From contig NZ_BBQZ01000007.1 of NCBI RefSeq assembly GCF_000974805.1, positions 1 through 64,000 on the forward strand: a stretch of DNA of 64,000 nt. Direction: 5' to 3'. Position 1 is the first letter of the stretch. Every line of letters begins with the position of its first letter. Made by a program: the position numbers and the translations under genes. Below, piece by piece: positions 32,911-41,324 of the stretch. The DNA is from Demequina salsinemoris. Lineage in GTDB: Bacteria > Actinomycetota > Actinomycetes > Actinomycetales > Demequinaceae. Below the pieces are notes generated by a model, which was not told the DNA's origin, searched no databases, and saw nothing but the letters and a program-made list of their open reading frames with translations.

Positions 32911-33820
32911 CCGCCTCGGTCGCGGCCGCGCGCGGCTGACGGCCCGCGAGCCACACGCCCACCAGGACCACGACGGCGCCCGCCGCCTCGTTCCAGTGCA
33001 GCCGCTCCCCGAGCACGAGCACGCCCAGGAACGTCCCCACCACGGGGGTCAGGTACGTGACGGACGATGCGGTGGTCGCGCCCGCGAGCTTCACGAGCCG
33101 CCAGTAGCCCATGTAGGCGAAGGACGTGCCGGCGACGCCGAGCGCGATGACCCCCCACAGCGCCACGGAGTCGAGCGCGAAGGCGCCCGGTTCCGGGCTC
33201 CCCGAAGCGAGGGCGAACGGCGCGAGGATCACCGCGCTCGTCGCGATCTGCGTGGCCGACAGCACCGCGTGGGACTCGTCGAGCCGCGCGAGCAGGCGAC
33301 GCGACAGCGTCCCGCCGATGCCGTAGCAGGCGGTTCCTGCCAGCATCAGCACGACGCCGAGCGCCGAGAACTCCGCGACGTTCCACACGCCCACGAGGAT
33401 CGCGATGCCCGCGACGCCGATCAGCAGGCCCACCAGCTGGGCGCGCCCGATGCGCTCGGCGGGGATCAGCAGCGCCACGAAGAACGCGGTCCACAGCGGC
33501 GTGGTTGCGTTGAGCATGCTCGCAAGGATGGACGTGACGTGCTGCTGCGCCATCGGGATCAGCACGAGCGGGATCCCGGACATGAACAGGCCGACGAAGC
33601 CGACGGCGAGGACGTCCTTGCGGGTCAGGGTGGGCCGCCTTCGCCCGATCGCGACGACCGACCACAGGACGAGAGTGCCCACGACGAGCCGCCCGAAGCC
33701 GACCTGGCTCGGCGAGAAGGACCTCAGCGCGAGCTCGATGAAGAGGAACGACGATCCCCAGCCCAGGGCGATCAGGGGGATGAGCGGCGCCCACTGGCGC
33801 GCTGGCGCGGCCTGCGTCAC
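32885..33820 (-). CDS. EamA/DMT family transporter
   Basis: The 311-residue protein has ten predicted membrane helices in two EamA repeats. Typical segments are LGWGSSFLFIELALR, QHVTSILASMLNATTPLWTAF and, in the second repeat, ASSVTYLTPVVGTFLGVLVLGERL. It is likely an exporter of a metabolite or amino acid; the substrate is unknown. The start is the GTG at 33820, overlapping the Ogt stop (GTGA). The gene is therefore translationally coupled to ogt and overlaps the convergent Holin-X gene at its 3' end. Confidence 0.88.
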   Translation of the reverse strand: MTQAAPARQWAPLIPLIALGWGSSFLFIELALRSFSPSQVGFGRLVVGTLVLWSVVAIGRRRPTLTRKDVLAVGFVGLFMSGIPLVLIPMAQQHVTSILASMLNATTPLWTAFFVALLIPAERIGRAQLVGLLIGVAGIAILVGVWNVAEFSALGVVLMLAGTACYGIGGTLSRRLLARLDESHAVLSATQIATSAVILAPFALASGSPEPGAFALDSVALWGVIALGVAGTSFAYMGYWRLVKLAGATTASSVTYLTPVVGTFLGVLVLGERLHWNEAAGAVVVLVGVWLAGRQPRAAATEAVTPTRTSS

Positions 33821-34413
33821 GCGGCACCCCCGAACATGGACGATGCGGGGGCCGGGTCGGTCTCCTTCGCGGAGGCCTCGATCAGCGGCAGCCGACCGGC
33901 GGGCGCACCCGCCTCGAACGCGAGCATCGACGCCTTCACGCCCACGCCTCCGAAGCCGTAGGAGCCGAGCACCCCGCCCGCGCGGATCACGCGGTGGCAC
34001 GGCACGAGGACGGCGATCGCGTTGCGCGCGCATGCGGTGCCGACTGCGCGCATCGCCCGCGGCCGGCCCGCGGACGCCGCGAGCTCCTGATAGGAGACGG
34101 GCTCACCCGCGGGCACGTCGCGGAGCGTCTTCCAGACCTCCTGGAAGAACTCGCCACCGGGCTGCTCGACGGGGACGGACGCGATGGCGCCGAGGTCTCC
34201 GCCGAGCCACGCGTGAACGGCCGCCACCGCATCGTCCATCCCCGCCTCGACGATGCGTCGAGGCGCGTACGGCGCGGCGAGGCGCATCCGCAGCTCGCGG
34301 TCACCCTCGTCGAGCCCTGCGGCTCGCACCACGCCGTCCTCGGGCGTGGCGAGCATGCGCAGCACTCCCCAGGGGGTGTCGACCTGGGCGGCGTGAAGGG
34401 GGGGCTCCGTCAT
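33817..34413 (-). CDS. ogt: methylated-DNA--protein-cysteine methyltransferase
   Basis: The 198-residue repair protein has the methyltransferase signature VLVPCHRVIRAGG with the acceptor cysteine at C139. The preceding helix-turn-helix region GRPRAMRAVGTACARN contains the DNA-binding arginine-type finger. It transfers O6-alkyl groups from guanine to its own cysteine and is used once. The N-terminal domain is the usual poorly conserved one. It forms a two-gene operon with the EamA transporter, an unusual but not unique partner. Confidence 0.92.
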   Translation of the reverse strand: MTEPPLHAAQVDTPWGVLRMLATPEDGVVRAAGLDEGDRELRMRLAAPYAPRRIVEAGMDDAVAAVHAWLGGDLGAIASVPVEQPGGEFFQEVWKTLRDVPAGEPVSYQELAASAGRPRAMRAVGTACARNAIAVLVPCHRVIRAGGVLGSYGFGGVGVKASMLAFEAGAPAGRLPLIEASAKETDPAPASSMFGGAA

Positions 34414-34526
34414 GAGAGCAGGCTAGAGCGCCCCGTGGGTGCCAGCATCCGAGCAAGCGGATCCGGCTCCCGCCGGGCGCGCTGAGGTCAGCGCGAACCA
34501 CACCGCAACGCTGCGGCTCGAGCCGA

Positions 34527-34548
34527 CCGGGGCGCCCTCGCGCCCCGG
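34527..34548 (-). terminator. GC-rich hairpin behind bldC-like gene
   Basis: CCGGGGCG (34527-34534) pairs with CGCCCCGG (34541-34548), and flanking GAGCC/GGCTC extend the symmetry. It lies just past the stop of the small regulator gene. No T-run follows, so its efficiency is uncertain. Confidence 0.5.
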
Positions 34549-34562
34549 CTCCCGGTGGATCC

Positions 34563-34763
34563 CTACTGCTGCTCGCGCGCCTGCGTGAGGAGGGCCTGAA
34601 CCTCAGCCTCGCGGAAGCGACGGTGCCCGCCCAGCGTGCGGATGGAGGACAGCTTGCCCACCTTCGCCCAGCGCGTCACAGTCTTGGGGTCTACGCGGAA
34701 GATCGCGGCCACCTCACTCGGGGTGAGCAGCTTCTCCGGCTCCTGAATCGTGTCAGCCATCAT
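34563..34763 (-). CDS. bldC: BldC-like MerR-type DNA-binding protein
   Basis: The 66-residue protein is essentially a single winged helix-turn-helix. The core LLTPSEVAAIFRVDPKTVTRWAKVGKLSSIRTLGGHRRFREAEVQALL is nearly the same as Streptomyces BldC, a developmental regulator that binds DNA cooperatively at direct repeats. In non-sporulating relatives its targets are unknown. The start is ATG at 34763 or the adjacent ATG at 34760, behind GAGGGATTGG. The longer upstream frame lacks family similarity. The neighbouring DUF3073 and purM genes match the usual actinobacterial context. Confidence 0.93.
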   Translation of the reverse strand: MMADTIQEPEKLLTPSEVAAIFRVDPKTVTRWAKVGKLSSIRTLGGHRRFREAEVQALLTQAREQQ

Positions 34764-34987
34764 GTCCAATCCCTCAGTCTCGTCGGGTTCCTTTATGGGG
34801 GGTTCATGTCGTGAACACCCTTTGAGAGGGCCCAACAGACCAATCATGACGCGAAAGATGAAAATTCGGCGGATATAGCACAGATAGGCAGTCGCGACGA
34901 GGTGAACGGGCGTTGTAAAGTATGGGGGAACTCGACACGCAGGGCCCGCGGAGGACGCGCGCCCGAACCGTTGGAAGGGACGGCGAC

Positions 34988-35191
34988 ATGGGGCGCGGCC
35001 GTCAGAAGGCTAAGGACGCGAAGATCGCGCGTCAGCTGAAGTACACGAACCACAGCTCTGATCTGCGGGACCTCGAGCGCGAGCTCATGTCCGGCGGCCA
35101 GGGCATGGGCGGCGCCAAGCCGGTCGTGACTCAGGACGACTCCGACGATGACGACGAGTACGTCGACCGCTGGGCGGACGACGAGGACTAG
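34988..35191 (+). CDS. DUF3073 family protein
   Basis: The 67-residue acidic-tailed protein starts MGRGRQKAKDAKIARQLKYTNHSSDLRDLERELM, the DUF3073 signature. It ends in a run rich in aspartate (about residues 49-67). The family is restricted to actinobacteria and has no known function. The basic N-terminus and acidic C-terminus suggest nucleic-acid or ribosome contact, but that is speculation. GGAAGGGA precedes the ATG. It is divergent from bldC, converges on purM, and is followed by a clear terminator. Confidence 0.9.
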   Translation: MGRGRQKAKDAKIARQLKYTNHSSDLRDLERELMSGGQGMGGAKPVVTQDDSDDDDEYVDRWADDED

Positions 35192-35211
35192 TCCTCTCAC
35201 TGCGTGAGCGG

Positions 35212-35236
35212 ACCCGGGGCGCGCCCCGGGTTCTTT
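35212..35236 (+). terminator. intrinsic terminator of the DUF3073 gene
   Basis: ACCCGGGGCG and CGCCCCGGGT form a perfect self-complementary stem (35212-35231), and TTCTTT follows. It also separates this gene from the convergent purM transcript. Confidence 0.8.
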
Positions 35237-35324
35237 CGTCGCGTCCGAGCCCGGGACGCACGCCGGGCCAGCCCGAGCATCGTCCCTCCCCCCGCAGGCC
35301 GCTCATGCCTGCGTTCCGCGCGGC

Positions 35325-36431
35325 TCAGCCCAGGCGGTACGCGCCGCTGAGGTTCACCGCTCCGCCCGTGACGCCCTTCGCACCACGCACGGTGTCGGGT
35401 GAGGCGATCCGGCCGTCGTCCGCGCTCACCGAGCCGAGCACCCACGCGGGCACACCGGCCGCGGCCGAGGCCGCGATGAGGCCGTCCGCATCGTCTGCCG
35501 ACACGATCGCGACCATGCCGACGCCCATGTTCAGCGTCGACTCGAGGTCGTGCCACGGCACCGCGCCCGCAGCCTGCACCAGGGAGAACACCGGGGGCAG
35601 GTCCCACGAGTCGCGCGCGACGGACGCCGCGAGCCCCGCCGGGATGATGCGCGCGACGTTCGCCGCGAGCCCTCCGCCGGTGACGTGCGACAGGGCGTGG
35701 AGCCCGTCAAAGGATGCGGCCAGGTCCACGCACAGCCTCGCGTAGATGCGCGTCGGCTCGAGCAGCTCGGCACCGACGCTGCGGCCCAGGTCGTCGACGT
35801 GCGTGTCGAGCTCCCAGCCGGCATGCGCGGCGACGCGGCGCACGAGCGAGTAGCCGTTCGAATGCAGCCCGGACGATGCCATGGCCACCACGACGTCGCC
35901 CGCGGCCACGCGCTCGGGGCCCAGGAGCTTGTCCGCCTCGACCACGCCGATCGCGGCGCCGGCCACGTCGTAGTCCTCGGGGTCCATGACGCCGGGGTGC
36001 TCGGCGGTCTCGCCGCCGACCAGGGCGGTGCCGGCGAGCTCGCAGCCCTCCGCGATGCCGCGGACGATGTCGGCGATGCGCTCCGGCACGACCTTGCCGC
36101 ACGCGATGTAGTCCGTCATGACCAGGGGCTTCGCGCCGCACACGACGATGTCGTCGACGACCATCGCGACCAGGTCCTTGCCGATCGTGTCGTGCACGTC
36201 CAGCTGGCGCGCGATGACGATCTTGGTGCCGACACCGTCGGTCGAGGAGGCGAGCAGCGGCCGCTTGTAGTCCTTGAGCGCCGAGGCGTCGAAGAGCCCC
36301 GCGAACGCGCCGATCCCGCCGAGGACCTCGGGGCCGTGCGTGCGCGCGACCGCGTCCTTCATCATCTCGACGGCCTTGTCGCCCGCCTCGGTGTCGACGC
36401 CGGCGCCGGCGTACGTGATCGGCTCGCTCAT
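35325..36431 (-). CDS. purM: phosphoribosylformylglycinamidine cyclo-ligase
   Basis: The 368-residue enzyme converts FGAM to aminoimidazole ribonucleotide with ATP, the fifth step of purine synthesis. Conserved parts are the opening ITYAGAGVDTEAGDKAV, LLASSTDGVGTKIVIA, MVVDDIVVCGAKPL, the GGETAEHPGVM loop and HVTGGGLAANVARIIP. The ATG at 36431 overlaps the purF stop (ATGA), confirming the start and coupling. A longer frame upstream lies inside purF and is a shadow. Confidence 0.97.
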   Translation of the reverse strand: MSEPITYAGAGVDTEAGDKAVEMMKDAVARTHGPEVLGGIGAFAGLFDASALKDYKRPLLASSTDGVGTKIVIARQLDVHDTIGKDLVAMVVDDIVVCGAKPLVMTDYIACGKVVPERIADIVRGIAEGCELAGTALVGGETAEHPGVMDPEDYDVAGAAIGVVEADKLLGPERVAAGDVVVAMASSGLHSNGYSLVRRVAAHAGWELDTHVDDLGRSVGAELLEPTRIYARLCVDLAASFDGLHALSHVTGGGLAANVARIIPAGLAASVARDSWDLPPVFSLVQAAGAVPWHDLESTLNMGVGMVAIVSADDADGLIAASAAAGVPAWVLGSVSADDGRIASPDTVRGAKGVTGGAVNLSGAYRLG

Positions 36432-37903
36432 CGGGCGACCTCCTCGCGCTGCTCGAGCAGCAGGTGACGGGCGTTCACCGGAGGCTCGATCGGATACTCG
36501 CCCGTGAAGCACGCGGTGCACAGGCGCTCCTGAGCCTGGCTCGTGGCCTTCACCATGCCCTCGAGCGAGATGTAGCCGAGCGAGTCCGCGCCGAGCTGGT
36601 CGCGGATCTCGTCCACGGTGTGGCCCACCGCCGCGAGCTCGGTGCGCGTGGGGAAGTCGATGCCGTAGAAGCACGGCCACTGCACGGGCGGCGAGGAGAT
36701 GCGGACGTGCACCTCGGCGGCGCCGGCGTCGCGCAGCATCTGCACGATCGCGCGCTGCGTGTTGCCGCGGACGATCGAGTCGTCGACGACGACCAGGCGC
36801 TTGCCCTCGATCACCTCGCGCAGCGGGTTGAGCTTGAGGCGGATGCCGAGCTGACGCAGCGTCTGCGACGGCTGGATGAACGTGCGACCCACGTACGAGT
36901 TCTTGACGAGCCCCTGGCCGAACGGGATGCCCGAGGCCTGCGCGTAGCCGACCGCCGCGGGGGTGCCGGACTCGGGGGTCGGGATGACCAGGTCGGCCTC
37001 GACGGGGTGCTCGCGAGCGAGCTCGCGGCCCATCTCGAGGCGCGAGGCCTGCACGGAGCGGCCCGCGATCGTGGTGTCCGGGCGGGCAAGGTAGACGTAC
37101 TCGAAGATGCAGCCCTTGGGCTCAGGCTCCGCGAACATCTGCGAGTGCACGCCCTCGGCCGTGATGGTGAGGAACTCGCCGGGCTCGACCTCGCGCACGA
37201 ACGTCGCGCCGACGATGTCGAGCGCGGCGGTCTCCGAGGCGACGACCCAGCCGCCGCTCGCGAGCTCGCCGAGCACGAGCGGACGCACGCCCTGCGGGTC
37301 GCGCGCGGCGTACAGCGTGGTCTCGTCCATGAAGACGAAGGAGTACGCGCCGTTGAGGTGCGGAAGGAGCTCGAGCGCGACCTCGGTGAGCGAGTCGCCC
37401 TCGCCTCCGAGCAGGGCGGTGACGATGGCCGTGTCGGTGCACTTGCCGCCCTTGAGGTCGAGCCGCTTGGGATAGCCCTCGCGCTCGATCAGCAGGTCGA
37501 TGAGCTCCTGCGTGTTGGTCAGGTTGCCGTTGTGGCCGAGCGCGACGGTGCCGTTCGCGGTCGGGCCGAGCGTCGGCTGGGCGTTCGCCCACGTCGATGC
37601 GCCCGTGGTCGAGTAGCGCGCGTGGCCGACGGCGATGTGCCCGGTCAGCGCCTCGAGCGCGGCCTCGTCGAAGACCTGCGACACCAGGCCCATGTCCTTG
37701 AAGACCAGGATCTTCTCGCCGTCGGAGGTCGCGATCCCGGCCGACTCCTGGCCGCGGTGCTGAAGCGCGTAGAGGCCGAAGTAGGCGAGCTTGGCGACCT
37801 CCTCGTTCGGCGCGTAGACGCCGAAGACGCCGCACGCGTCCTGCGGGCCCTTCTCCCCCGGCATGACGTCGTGGTTGAGAAGGCCGTCGCCGCCGCGCCT
37901 CAT
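36428..37903 (-). CDS. purF: amidophosphoribosyltransferase
   Basis: The 491-residue enzyme makes phosphoribosylamine from PRPP and glutamine, the first committed step of purine synthesis. The N-terminal glutaminase nucleophile is C24 in DACGVFGVY. The preceding 23 residues are a propeptide to be removed. YFGLYALQHRGQESAGIA follows, and the PRPP-binding loop VVDDSIVRGNT lies in the C-terminal half. The start matches the actinobacterial form of the protein. Its ATG overlaps the stop of the membrane-protein gene upstream and its stop overlaps purM. Confidence 0.97.
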   Translation of the reverse strand: MRRGGDGLLNHDVMPGEKGPQDACGVFGVYAPNEEVAKLAYFGLYALQHRGQESAGIATSDGEKILVFKDMGLVSQVFDEAALEALTGHIAVGHARYSTTGASTWANAQPTLGPTANGTVALGHNGNLTNTQELIDLLIEREGYPKRLDLKGGKCTDTAIVTALLGGEGDSLTEVALELLPHLNGAYSFVFMDETTLYAARDPQGVRPLVLGELASGGWVVASETAALDIVGATFVREVEPGEFLTITAEGVHSQMFAEPEPKGCIFEYVYLARPDTTIAGRSVQASRLEMGRELAREHPVEADLVIPTPESGTPAAVGYAQASGIPFGQGLVKNSYVGRTFIQPSQTLRQLGIRLKLNPLREVIEGKRLVVVDDSIVRGNTQRAIVQMLRDAGAAEVHVRISSPPVQWPCFYGIDFPTRTELAAVGHTVDEIRDQLGADSLGYISLEGMVKATSQAQERLCTACFTGEYPIEPPVNARHLLLEQREEVAR

Positions 37904-38457
37904 CGGGTCTCGCTTTCGTCGGTGGTGTCGGCCTCGGGGGCCGCGGTGGTGTCTGAGGTCTCGGCGGCCTGCGCCTCGGCCGTCACGTGCACGAAGGTCT
38001 CGCCCTCGGTGGGGACGTGGGGCGCCTGCTGCGCGAGGAGCTCGGCCTTCTCGGCGTCCGCGCGCTTCGAGGCGCGGTCGTCGGCGGTCACGACGTAGAC
38101 GCCCGTGATGACGCCGCCGATGACGCCGAAGCCGAGGCCCACGAGCAGGCCCGCGATGACGCGTCCGCCGGTGACCGCGTTCGGCAGCAGCGAGCCCAGC
38201 AGGAACCCGATCGCGGCTGGCGTGCCCGCGCCGGTCAGCAGGATGCGGCTGAACCTCGGCGCGTGACGCACGACGGCGGGAACCGCGTCGGTGAGCTCCT
38301 CCTCGGTCGGCGCCGCCGTCTCGACGTGCTCCGCCGAGGTGCTCTCGGAGTGCACGGAGTCCTGGGTCGGCTCTGCAGCGTCGTTGGCGTCGCCGGGTGC
38401 GGTCACGAGGTCGTCGTCCGCAGCGGTGACGTCCTCAGGGCGGGGGGCGTCGCTCAC
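37900..38457 (-). CDS. uncharacterised acidic membrane protein coupled to purF
   Basis: I do not recognise a family. The 185-residue protein has a strongly acidic N-terminal half (residues 1-62). Two hydrophobic segments follow near 75-92 (TPAAIGFLLGSLLPNA) and 98-123 (VIAGLLVGLGFGVIGGVITGVYVV). A charged C-terminal tail completes it. The layout suggests a small inner-membrane protein with both tails in the same compartment. Its stop overlaps the purF start by four bases, so it is expressed in the purine operon. A similar small gene next to purF is seen in some actinobacteria, but I know no function. Confidence 0.75.
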   Translation of the reverse strand: MSDAPRPEDVTAADDDLVTAPGDANDAAEPTQDSVHSESTSAEHVETAAPTEEELTDAVPAVVRHAPRFSRILLTGAGTPAAIGFLLGSLLPNAVTGGRVIAGLLVGLGFGVIGGVITGVYVVTADDRASKRADAEKAELLAQQAPHVPTEGETFVHVTAEAQAAETSDTTAAPEADTTDESETR

Positions 38458-38657
38458 GGGACAAGTCTAGGCGGTGTCAGGTGAGCCGGGGACGATGCCG
38501 CCTCGGGCCACGCGGATCGCCTCCACCCACGGGTGTAGCCTCAAGAGCAGGCCAGAACCTACCAGGGGCGTTCAACCCTTGGCTGCCGAGCGGCCGCGGA
38601 CCGGCTCTCGACGTGGGCGCGCAGGCGGGCAGTCCGTGCCCGGGAAGGGACCCAGCG

Positions 38658-39197
38658 ATGAATCAGACCCCTCCGCAACCCAGCGTCTCCCGACTTCCCG
38701 GCTTCCGCGCGCAGCCGCTCGTGGTCGGCGTCCTGCCCGAGACCTCGCCGATCCTCATCCACGCCGCCGAGGGGCTCGCACTCGGCCTCGACGCGCCCCG
38801 GCTGTGCTTCGCGTACGTCGACCCGACCAGGGTGCTCGTCGAGGAGCGGCCCGACGGCACGGTCGTGCACGCCCCCATCGACACCGACGCCGACGACTCC
38901 GCCTGGCTCGAGCGCCGCGACGCCCTCACCTCGCACCTCAGGGATCAGCTCGCGGGCACCAACGTCGCATGGGAGCTCCACTACCTCGCGGGGCGCCCCG
39001 ACCGCGCGCTCACCCACCTCGCGCGCGCCGTCGACGCCTCCATGATCGTCGTGGGAAGCCGCGGGCCTGGCTGGGTCGAGCACGTCAAGGAGTCGCTCGA
39101 GGGGTCCCTGACCGCCCACCTCACCCAGCACCAGCATCGTCCCGTCGTGACCGTCCCGCTCAGCGTCGTCGACTGGAAGGACGCGGTGGTCAGGTGA
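38658..39197 (+). CDS. universal stress protein (UspA-like, single domain)
   Basis: The 179-residue protein shows the Usp fold pattern. A first strand is LVVGVLPETS, and the C-terminal ATP-binding loop is MIVVGSRGPGWVEHVKESLEGSLTAHLTQHQHRPVVTVP, which follows G-2X-G-9X-G(S/T). It probably binds ATP; the cellular role is unknown. GGGAAGGGA precedes the ATG. Its stop overlaps the GTG of the first crcB gene (GTGA), so a stress protein is coupled to a fluoride exporter pair. Confidence 0.88.
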   Translation: MNQTPPQPSVSRLPGFRAQPLVVGVLPETSPILIHAAEGLALGLDAPRLCFAYVDPTRVLVEERPDGTVVHAPIDTDADDSAWLERRDALTSHLRDQLAGTNVAWELHYLAGRPDRALTHLARAVDASMIVVGSRGPGWVEHVKESLEGSLTAHLTQHQHRPVVTVPLSVVDWKDAVVR

Positions 39198-39622
39198 GGA
39201 CCACCCACCCCGCGGTCGTGACCGCGGCAGTGATCGTCGGCGCCGCCGTGGGGACCACCGGGCGCGCCACCCTGGGGCACGCCCTTCCCACCGCGGACGG
39301 CGGCGTGCCCTGGGCGACGCTCCTCGCCAACGCGGTCGGTGCCCTCCTGCTCGGGATCCTCGTCGAGTGGATCGCGCGCATCGGCGACGCCGGCGGCTGG
39401 AGGCTCGCCCGTATGGGGCTCGGCACCGGCGTCATGGGCGGCTTCACGACCTACAGCTCGTTCGCCGTGGAGACGACTCACCTGCTCGAGGGCGGACACG
39501 TCGCGATCGGTGTCGGGTACGCACTGGGCAGCCTGGTCGTCGGGATCGTGTGCGCCGGGGCAGGGCTGTGGATCGGCGGACGGCTTCCTCACCCCGCGTC
39601 CCGCGAGGCGGTGGCCTCGTGA
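39194..39622 (+). CDS. crcB: fluoride channel subunit CrcB/Fluc (first of pair)
   Basis: The 142-residue protein has four hydrophobic segments and the Fluc signatures LLANAVGALLLGILVEW and GLGTGVMGGFTTYSSFAVET. The latter contains the central phenylalanine/threonine track. It starts with GTG overlapping the Usp stop. Fluc channels let toxic fluoride leave the cell. Actinobacteria often have two adjacent genes whose products form a heterodimer, as here. Confidence 0.92.
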   Translation: MRTTHPAVVTAAVIVGAAVGTTGRATLGHALPTADGGVPWATLLANAVGALLLGILVEWIARIGDAGGWRLARMGLGTGVMGGFTTYSSFAVETTHLLEGGHVAIGVGYALGSLVVGIVCAGAGLWIGGRLPHPASREAVAS

Positions 39623-39987
39623 CGCTGCTGCTCACGGCTCTCGCCGGTGGACTCGGAGGCGCCGCCCGCTACTGGGCGGACACCGGGGTCGGCCGCGTGA
39701 ACCGCACCGCGTTCCCCTGGGGCACGTTCGTCGTGAACACCACGGCCTGCCTGTTCCTCGGCGTGCTCGCAGGGTTCGTCGACTCGCACACCGCGCCCGA
39801 GGCGACACTCGCCATCCTTGGCACCGGGTTCGCGGGCGGCTACTCGACGTTCAGCACCGCGCTCGTCGAGACCGTGCGCCTGATGCGCGCGGGCGAGTGG
39901 CGCATGGCCGCGGCGCAGTGCCTCGGCATGGTGGTCGCGGGCGTCGCGGCGGCGGTCGTGGGCCTCGCGATCGGGACCGCGATCTAG
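39619..39987 (+). CDS. crcB: fluoride channel subunit CrcB/Fluc (second of pair)
   Basis: The 122-residue protein carries FVVNTTACLFLGVLAGF and GTGFAGGYSTFSTALVETVRL, the matching asparagine and TFST motifs of Fluc. Four membrane helices are predicted. The GTG at 39619 overlaps the stop of the first subunit (GTGA). The two subunits differ clearly, consistent with an antiparallel heterodimer. I found no fluoride riboswitch in the 200 bp before the Usp gene. Confidence 0.92.
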   Translation: MTLLLTALAGGLGGAARYWADTGVGRVNRTAFPWGTFVVNTTACLFLGVLAGFVDSHTAPEATLAILGTGFAGGYSTFSTALVETVRLMRAGEWRMAAAQCLGMVVAGVAAAVVGLAIGTAI

Positions 39988-40044
39988 AGGTCGCGCCTCG
40001 TTGGACCCTCTGCGGCGCCGCCCGGCCAGGACGCCGGCTCCCGG

Positions 40045-41094
40045 TCAGCCCGCGTTGCCCGCGAGCTCGAGCGCGATCTCATCCCACCACGCCCCGGCCG
40101 CCGGCCCGCCGTTGCACTCCCCGTCCGACTCCCCCGGCACCTTCGCCCACACCGTGGCGATCATCCCCTCGGTCGCCCCGGTCAGCCCGGGGTTCTCGCC
40201 GAGCGCACGCCCGCGCGGGTTGCACCACTCGCCGGTCGAGCCGTTGCCGTTGCGCGACGTGTCGACGATGTACGGGAGCCCGACCTGCGCAGCGACACGT
40301 TCACCCCACGCCTGCTCGTCGGCCGTCGTGTTGTAGTTCGACGTGTTCGTCGCGAACCCCGCCAGATGCTCGGTACCGACCTTCTCGATCCGGGACGCGA
40401 TCTCGTCGGAGCTCTGCCAGCCCGAATGCCCGACGTCGAGGAACACCTCCGCCCCCGCATCGTCCAGGATGGCTGCCGCCTCCGCGAGGAAGGCCACGCG
40501 ATCGCCCTGGCCGTCGCAGTCTCCGAGGCTCGCGAGCCCGTCGGGCTCGAGGATGACCCACGTGGTCGCGCCGTCCGCGAGGCCCGCGGCGACCTTGCCC
40601 ACCCACGCCACGTACTCGTCCTCCTCGGCGCCGCCCGCGCTGTACAGGCCGCAGTCGCGACCCGGGATGTTGTAGACGACGAACAGCGCGATCTGATCCG
40701 CCGCCGTCGCCGCGTCCGACACCTCGGACACGACCGAGGTCACATCGTCCGCGCCATTGAGCCACACGGCGATCGGCTGGGAGGCGATCCGCTCGATCAG
40801 AGCCGCGTCGTCGTCCCGCCCCTCGTCGAGGGCCGCCTGGAGCGCGGAGTCGACCTGGTTGGGCGCGTCGTAGAAGGACGAGGCGGCGTGATCCGTGGCC
40901 GTGGCGTCGTTGCTCATGCCCCCATCCTGGGTCCCCGTGGCCGTCGCCGCAGGATCCGGCGTCGACGAAACGGTTTCCTCGGCAGTGGCGGTGGCGGCGC
41001 CCGTGCTCGGCGTCGCGCTCTCCTCGACGGACGCGTACGTGCAGGCGGTCAGCAGCGCTCCGATAGCGATGGCTAGCGCCGGGCGACGCAGCAT
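40045..41094 (-). CDS. GH6 family cellulase-like lipoprotein
   Basis: The 349-residue protein starts behind GAAGGGGGC. A lipoprotein signal ends in LTAC at C18, followed by a Thr/Ser/Ala-rich linker to about residue 70 and then a GH6 catalytic domain. The general-acid aspartates of GH6 are present as D147 (YNIPGRDCG) and D185 (VILEPDG). LDVGHSGW, TSNYNTT and YIVDTSRNGNGSTGEWCNPRGRALG complete the pattern. It should hydrolyse beta-1,4-glucan from the reducing-end-inverting mechanism class, attached to the outer face of the membrane. Surface anchoring rather than secretion is less usual for GH6 enzymes. Confidence 0.88.
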   Translation of the reverse strand: MLRRPALAIAIGALLTACTYASVEESATPSTGAATATAEETVSSTPDPAATATGTQDGGMSNDATATDHAASSFYDAPNQVDSALQAALDEGRDDDAALIERIASQPIAVWLNGADDVTSVVSEVSDAATAADQIALFVVYNIPGRDCGLYSAGGAEEDEYVAWVGKVAAGLADGATTWVILEPDGLASLGDCDGQGDRVAFLAEAAAILDDAGAEVFLDVGHSGWQSSDEIASRIEKVGTEHLAGFATNTSNYNTTADEQAWGERVAAQVGLPYIVDTSRNGNGSTGEWCNPRGRALGENPGLTGATEGMIATVWAKVPGESDGECNGGPAAGAWWDEIALELAGNAG

Positions 41095-41163
41095 CGTGCC
41101 CCCTTCCGGCGGCCACCCCTGACCGCGCGCCACCATCGTGGCACACGCGTCGCGGGCGATTCC

Positions 41164-41233
41164 TGACACAGCGCGCGCCGCGGGCGCGGCGTGTCGCCCG
41201 CGACACGCCGGACGGTAGCGCAGCGCTGTGTCA
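41164..41233. repeat. nested inverted repeat upstream of the GH6 gene
   Basis: Outer arms TGACACAGCGC (41164-41174) and GCGCTGTGTCA (41223-41233) enclose an inner palindrome, GGCGTGTCGC (41188-41197) with GCGACACGCC (41200-41209). All arms are perfect. It lies between the SCP2-like gene and the GH6 gene, both on the minus strand. It could terminate the purL transcript or be a mobile palindromic element. No T-run is present. Confidence 0.7.
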
Positions 41234-41324
41234 AGAAGTGTCCGCGCGAGGGCGCGAACGGGCAGATGCGAGAGGGCCCGGAGTCGGGAGCGGGGGCCGG
41301 GACGCGCGGCTCAGCCGCGACGCG

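Noticed and set aside
38458..38657. Possible fluoride riboswitch upstream of the usp-crcB genes
   Set aside because: I could not find the conserved fluoride-riboswitch core sequence or its pseudoknot partners. A covariance model would be needed to overturn this.
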